This document shows, piece after piece, positions 60,823 to 64,000 of a stretch of 64,000 nt of DNA. Below the pieces are notes generated by a model. It was not told the DNA's origin. It worked only from the letters and a program-made list of their open reading frames with translations, and searched no databases. Location: contig NZ_CAXHZC010000004.1 of assembly GCF_964021845.1 (NCBI RefSeq), positions 434,001 through 498,000 of the forward strand, read 5' to 3'. The stretch is from Arcticibacterium sp964021845 (lineage in GTDB: Bacteria; Bacteroidota; Bacteroidia; Cytophagales; Spirosomataceae). A program made the position numbers and the translations under genes. The stretch's first letter is position 1. Each line of letters begins with the position of its first letter.

Positions 60823-62100
60823 TTAAGATAAAGACCGCTTATAGACTTCTAGACATCTTTTTCGGGCAAATGTGTGCTCTACCATAGGAGCTGGGTAGCT
60901 TAGGTCATCAAAATTCTGAACCCACCTTCTGATATATTTAGCTTTCGGGTCAAATTTCTGTTGTTGTGAGGTAGGATTAAATATTCTAAAATACGGGGCA
61001 GCGTCGCAGCCAGTACCCGCTACCCACTGCCAGTTTCCGTTATTAGCTGATAAATCATAATCCAGAAGCTTTTTTGCAAAATACGCTTCACCTTCTCGCC
61101 AGTCTATAAGTAAGTGTTTGACTAGGAAACTAGCTGTAACCATCCTTACTCTGTTATGCATCAAGCCAGTTTCGTTAAGTTCACGCATTCCTGCGTCTAC
61201 AATTGGGTAACCTGTTTCGCCATTACACCATTTTTTAAAATCATCCTCAGCGTTTCGCCATGTTATTTTATCATATTTTGGCTTAAAACTATGGGTAACT
61301 ACATGAGGGAAGTGAAAAAGAATTTGCATGAAAAACTCTCTCCAAATTAACTCACTTAATAGCGTTTGATTTGTTTCTTTGGCGAGTTTAACGGCTTTTC
61401 TCACGGAAATTGTGCCAAATCTTAGGTGAGTGCTGAGGTAGGAGGTTTGCCCTAAGGCAGGAATGTTTCTTACATCTTCATAATTCTCAAGCTTATCAAA
61501 AGTGTATGCAGGTACCTTTATTTCAGATGCATTAAAACCTATTTCCTCTAAAGTGGGAAAGTCAAATTTTGAAGGAATTAGGTTGCCTAGATTTGCTTCA
61601 CTAGCATATGGACGTATAAAGTCATCCTTAAACTGACTCAGCCATTTGTTTTTGAACGGCGTGTAAACTGTATATGGCTCTCCATTATCTTTTACTACCT
61701 CGTCTTTTTCAAAGATTACTTGGTCTTTAAGTTGGTGTATAGCTATTCCATTATTTGCCAATAAGTCAACTACAGCCTCTTCTCTTTTTAAAGCATATGG
61801 CTCATAGTCTTTATTGAGAAAAACATTTTCTACATCGAATTTCTCTATAATTTCATTCCAAACTTTAAGAGGGTCACCTATGTATACCTTAAGCGAGCCT
61901 TTAAACTGATGATGAAGGTGCTTAAGCGTTTTGTATATGAAACTAATTCGAGCATCATCTTTATCTAACTCGTCTATGATTCGGGTATCAAAAATAAATA
62001 TAGGAAGTGTTTTGCCACTCTTTAAAGCTTCATAAAGAGCGTGATTATCTTCAGACCTTAGGTCTCTTCTAAACCAGAAAATATTTAAGGATTTAGTCAT
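60823..62100 (-). CDS. phrB: deoxyribodipyrimidine photolyase
   Basis: 425 residues of the class I photolyase/cryptochrome family. The N-terminal photolyase domain starts FWFRRDLRSEDNHALYEAL. The FAD-binding domain has WREFFMQILFHFP, GYPIVDAGMRELNETG, HNRVRMVTASFLVKHLL and the NNGNWQWVAGTGCDAAPYFR segment. It repairs UV-made cyclobutane dimers using blue light. The NWQWVAGTGCDA motif is the CPD class; a cryptochrome-type role is less likely. It overlaps the SRPBCC gene by 8 bases, at the end of the carotenoid cluster, which fits a light-protection set. Confidence 0.94.
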   Translation of the reverse strand: MTKSLNIFWFRRDLRSEDNHALYEALKSGKTLPIFIFDTRIIDELDKDDARISFIYKTLKHLHHQFKGSLKVYIGDPLKVWNEIIEKFDVENVFLNKDYEPYALKREEAVVDLLANNGIAIHQLKDQVIFEKDEVVKDNGEPYTVYTPFKNKWLSQFKDDFIRPYASEANLGNLIPSKFDFPTLEEIGFNASEIKVPAYTFDKLENYEDVRNIPALGQTSYLSTHLRFGTISVRKAVKLAKETNQTLLSELIWREFFMQILFHFPHVVTHSFKPKYDKITWRNAEDDFKKWCNGETGYPIVDAGMRELNETGLMHNRVRMVTASFLVKHLLIDWREGEAYFAKKLLDYDLSANNGNWQWVAGTGCDAAPYFRIFNPTSQQQKFDPKAKYIRRWVQNFDDLSYPAPMVEHTFARKRCLEVYKRSLS

Positions 62101-62578
62101 TTGGAAAGAGTTCGGTGAGCTTTTCTGCTCGGTAACTAAAAATGTGTTTTAGTTTACTTTTTATAAAAAGAATGTTCATCAGGTTACCGATAGGTCCTAA
62201 GGGTATTTTGTAAGACACTTTGTCGGTAGCTAAAGTCTTACCATCTGGTAAAGCCTCAAAAAAGTGCTCATGATGCCACATGGTATAAGGGCCAAAACGC
62301 TGCTCGTCTATAAAGTGACTTAGTCTTTTTACTGCAGTTATTTCGGTAACCCAATTAACTCTTACACCAGGCAATATGCCTACTTTATAACTGATTATTT
62401 GACCGGGATAAGCTTTTTTATCAACTTCAGAAGTTACCTTAAAACTCATGTCTGAAGGTGTTATTCGTGGAAGATTTAGTGGAGAACTGAAAAAAGACCA
62501 AGCCTCTTCAAGCGAAATAGGTAATATTTGCTCAGCTTTTAAAGTATGTATTCCAGAATGGCTTTTAAATGTTATCAT
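62093..62578 (-). CDS. SRPBCC (START-like) family protein
   Basis: 161 residues with the helix-grip fold of SRPBCC/START proteins: LPISLEEAWSFFSSPLNLPRITP, then VNWVTEITAVKRLSHFIDEQRFGPYTMWHHEHFFE. Members carry hydrophobic ligands. In this phylum such a gene often sits with carotenoid genes, so a role in binding a carotenoid or precursor is possible. It overlaps the lycopene cyclase stop with ATGA and the photolyase start by 8 bases, so all three are likely co-translated. Confidence 0.82.
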   Translation of the reverse strand: MITFKSHSGIHTLKAEQILPISLEEAWSFFSSPLNLPRITPSDMSFKVTSEVDKKAYPGQIISYKVGILPGVRVNWVTEITAVKRLSHFIDEQRFGPYTMWHHEHFFEALPDGKTLATDKVSYKIPLGPIGNLMNILFIKSKLKHIFSYRAEKLTELFPND

Positions 62579-63264
62579 TTTGAGATTTTTAGATGAAAAT
62601 ACTTCATAAGCATTAGGTTAGAAAAAATCATACTGAAGGCATAGGCAGTGTCTTCTAACGGAATAGTAAAAAGACGGATACCTAAGTTTTCTGCATTGTT
62701 ATACCACACTACCGGCTCTTCAATAAAGCTGCCAGTAAGTATTCCATTGACAATGAAAAAAGGAATTAGAATAATTAGGAAAGAAATATAAAACCTCCTT
62801 AAAAGCTCCAAATTTGTTAACCACGAAACAACTAGTACTACGGAGAAGAAGGTGAAATTAACAAAAGTATAAGCTCTATCTGAAAACTGGATACTTAGCA
62901 CCACTGCTAAAATAGCAAGTAAGATAGTGATGGCTTTTACCAAAGTTAGACTCAATTTTACCTTAGGAACAAAATATTCTAAAGAGTAATGTATGAAAAT
63001 ACTAGCATAAGGAATGCAAAAGAAAAAGAGTATCTCTTCAAAAGGAAGACTCCAGAATTCAATGCCAAAATGGTATTTTTCATTAAAACCCCAAATGCCA
63101 TTTCTAGTGAAAATTACATCCCATATTATAAAGATGACGGCTATAATAAACGAGGACATAAATATTGCCTTCCAGTGTCTGATGAAGTTCATCTTTGGGT
63201 GAAAGGAATATAAAAAAGGAATACTTAAAGACCCAATATTAAGTAGAAAGTATAGCCAAGTCAT
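62575..63264 (-). CDS. lycopene cyclase domain protein
   Basis: 229 residues from ATG 63262-63264 (MTWLYFLLN); the frame runs further upstream to 63318 but that start would overlap crtZ by 58 bases. Membrane protein of about seven helices with the heterodimeric-type lycopene cyclase motif twice: SLPFEEILFFFCIPYASIF and IPLEDTAYAFSMIF (PxE(E/D) pattern). This type closes both ends of lycopene to beta-carotene. It overlaps the crtZ stop by ATGA, supporting the chosen start. Confidence 0.9.
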   Translation of the reverse strand: MTWLYFLLNIGSLSIPFLYSFHPKMNFIRHWKAIFMSSFIIAVIFIIWDVIFTRNGIWGFNEKYHFGIEFWSLPFEEILFFFCIPYASIFIHYSLEYFVPKVKLSLTLVKAITILLAILAVVLSIQFSDRAYTFVNFTFFSVVLVVSWLTNLELLRRFYISFLIILIPFFIVNGILTGSFIEEPVVWYNNAENLGIRLFTIPLEDTAYAFSMIFSNLMLMKYFHLKISK

Positions 63265-63719
63265 GCCGTTTGATGTACTTTGAAATATTTTAAAGGTACG
63301 TACAACATCCCAAAACATTCACCATGCTCTTTGCCAAGATGCTTGTGGTGCATTTTATGAGCTTTTCTTAAACCTCTAAGATATGGATTGGTGGTTTTGT
63401 CAAACCATTTAAAGCGGCGATGTATTAATACATCGTGCACTAAAAAATAGGCTAAGCCGTAGAGCATGATTCCAAGGCCAATGAAAAAGAGGATATTTAA
63501 TCCCCCTTCCACACCGAAGTAAAATAATGCAATACTTGGCATAGCGAATATGACAAAAAAGAGGTCATTTTTTTCAAAAAAACCTTCATGCGGTTGATGG
63601 TGGTCTTCATGTAAAACCCATAAAAGGCCATGCATAATAAAACGATGTGTACACCAAGTGACACCTTCCATTATTAAAAAAGTTACTAATGTGGTTAATG
63701 CAAAAATCATAAGGAGCAT
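63261..63719 (-). CDS. crtZ: beta-carotene hydroxylase
   Basis: 152 residues. All four His boxes of the diiron hydroxylase are present: HRFIMHG, HEDHH, HDVLIHRR and HKMHHKH, and four membrane helices separate them. It hydroxylates beta-carotene at carbon 3 to give zeaxanthin. The first ATG is 63719 and overlaps the upstream gene by 13 bases; a second ATG at 63710 would give an ATGA overlap like the others in this operon and is a good alternative. Confidence 0.95.
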   Translation of the reverse strand: MLLMIFALTTLVTFLIMEGVTWCTHRFIMHGLLWVLHEDHHQPHEGFFEKNDLFFVIFAMPSIALFYFGVEGGLNILFFIGLGIMLYGLAYFLVHDVLIHRRFKWFDKTTNPYLRGLRKAHKMHHKHLGKEHGECFGMLYVPLKYFKVHQTA

Positions 63720-64000
63720 TTTATCTTAATGTATTTACTCAGGGTGTCGTCAGAAGAATTTGACTTAATATAATCTTTTAACATTTTTCTATCTACTTCT
63801 AAATTATCATTGTAAGATAGAAAAGATGGAGCATTGGACTGTACTAAATATCTAATATATCTGAGATGAATATTCTCTGGGTTTTTACTAATTAGCTTTT
63901 CTAGTTTGTCTTTGCTATCATTAAAAATACTTAGTTTTCTAATAGGACTAAAAGCATGCTCAGCTTGCTTCATTTCCATAGAGCACACATAAGCTTGATA
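63707..64000 (-). CDS. hypothetical protein, C-terminal part (cut by window edge)
   Basis: The frame is open to the last base, so this is a partial gene whose start lies outside. The part seen is about 97 residues, helical (MEMKQAEHAFSPIRKLSIFN, then ENIHLRYIRYLVQSNAPSFL and YNDNLEVDRKMLKDYI). I recall a similar conserved Bacteroidetes protein of unknown role found next to carotenoid genes. A GTG at 63986-63988 lies within the frame, but the preceding residues (YQAY) look like continuing sequence. It overlaps crtZ by about 13 bases. Confidence 0.6.
   Translation of the reverse strand, partial: YQAYVCSMEMKQAEHAFSPIRKLSIFNDSKDKLEKLISKNPENIHLRYIRYLVQSNAPSFLSYNDNLEVDRKMLKDYIKSNSSDDTLSKYIKIKCSL

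Noticed and set aside
1..64000. tRNA, rRNA, CRISPR arrays, intact insertion sequences or prophage
   Set aside because: Reading the gaps showed no cloverleaf-type sequence, no regularly spaced repeats, and no transposase, integrase or phage structural gene. A covariance-model search would be needed to exclude a small RNA.

Overview
The window looks like an AT-rich chromosomal segment of a gliding, pigmented Bacteroidetes bacterium, probably of the order Cytophagales. The evidence is the gldK-gldL-gldM-gldN type IX secretion core with a PorP/SprF protein, a SusC/SusD pair, CarboxypepD_reg-like TonB receptors, promoters of the Bacteroidetes TAnnTTTG type, DUF4783 and DUF2853 proteins, a SerB-SerA fusion and a CrtZ/lycopene-cyclase cluster. 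The species is not identifiable by eye. No rRNA, tRNA, CRISPR array, intact insertion sequence or prophage was seen. Both window edges cut genes: aroC on the left and an unknown gene on the right.

Layout. 1-6 kb: aroC end, a lipoprotein, a small outer-membrane protein, a PyrR-like phosphoribosyltransferase, DUF4783 and mutS2. 6-15 kb: an oxidoreductase, a CoA-binding protein, a hydroxyproline catabolic set (Pyr4H2C deaminase-like, 4-hydroxyproline epimerase, FAD oxidase), a KtrB/KtrA potassium uptake pair, DUF4145 and a VOC protein. 15-23 kb: an OmpA-type protein, a TonB receptor with a possible metal-responsive operator, a DUF1080-like secreted protein, a ParD/ParE module and an unusual membrane-bound HTH protein. 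23-30 kb: rpmB, purine nucleoside phosphorylase, DUF937-OmpA, a potassium channel, SerB-SerA, yidD and DUF2853.

30.6-34.8 kb: an ECF sigma factor, its membrane partner and a Rieske / b561-like / YceI operon. The sigma gene and the Rieske operon are preceded by the same bipartite element, CAACC-N16-CGTATT. This suggests a self-contained ECF regulon and is the strongest new observation here. 34.8-43.4 kb (minus strand): mgsA, DUF4271, hemD, porP/sprF and gldKLMN. 43.5-53 kb: a ChlI-like AAA+ protein, a degraded coding remnant, a LytTR protein, a second membrane HTH protein, a carboxylesterase, a GH3-beta-lactamase fusion and a coiled-coil lipoprotein. 53-60.6 kb: susD, susC and a transmembrane SARP-like regulator. 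60.8-64 kb: photolyase, SRPBCC protein, lycopene cyclase, crtZ and an edge gene, joined by overlapping start and stop codons.

Two themes cross the window. Three proteins (21717, 46015, 58076) join a cytoplasmic DNA-binding-like domain through one membrane helix to a periplasmic LamG-like part, which suggests a local style of one-component sensing. A family of short palindromes (5-bp arms, 3-nt loop, then a GAAA-type tail) recurs in the gaps between genes, including two near-identical copies of about 95 bp.
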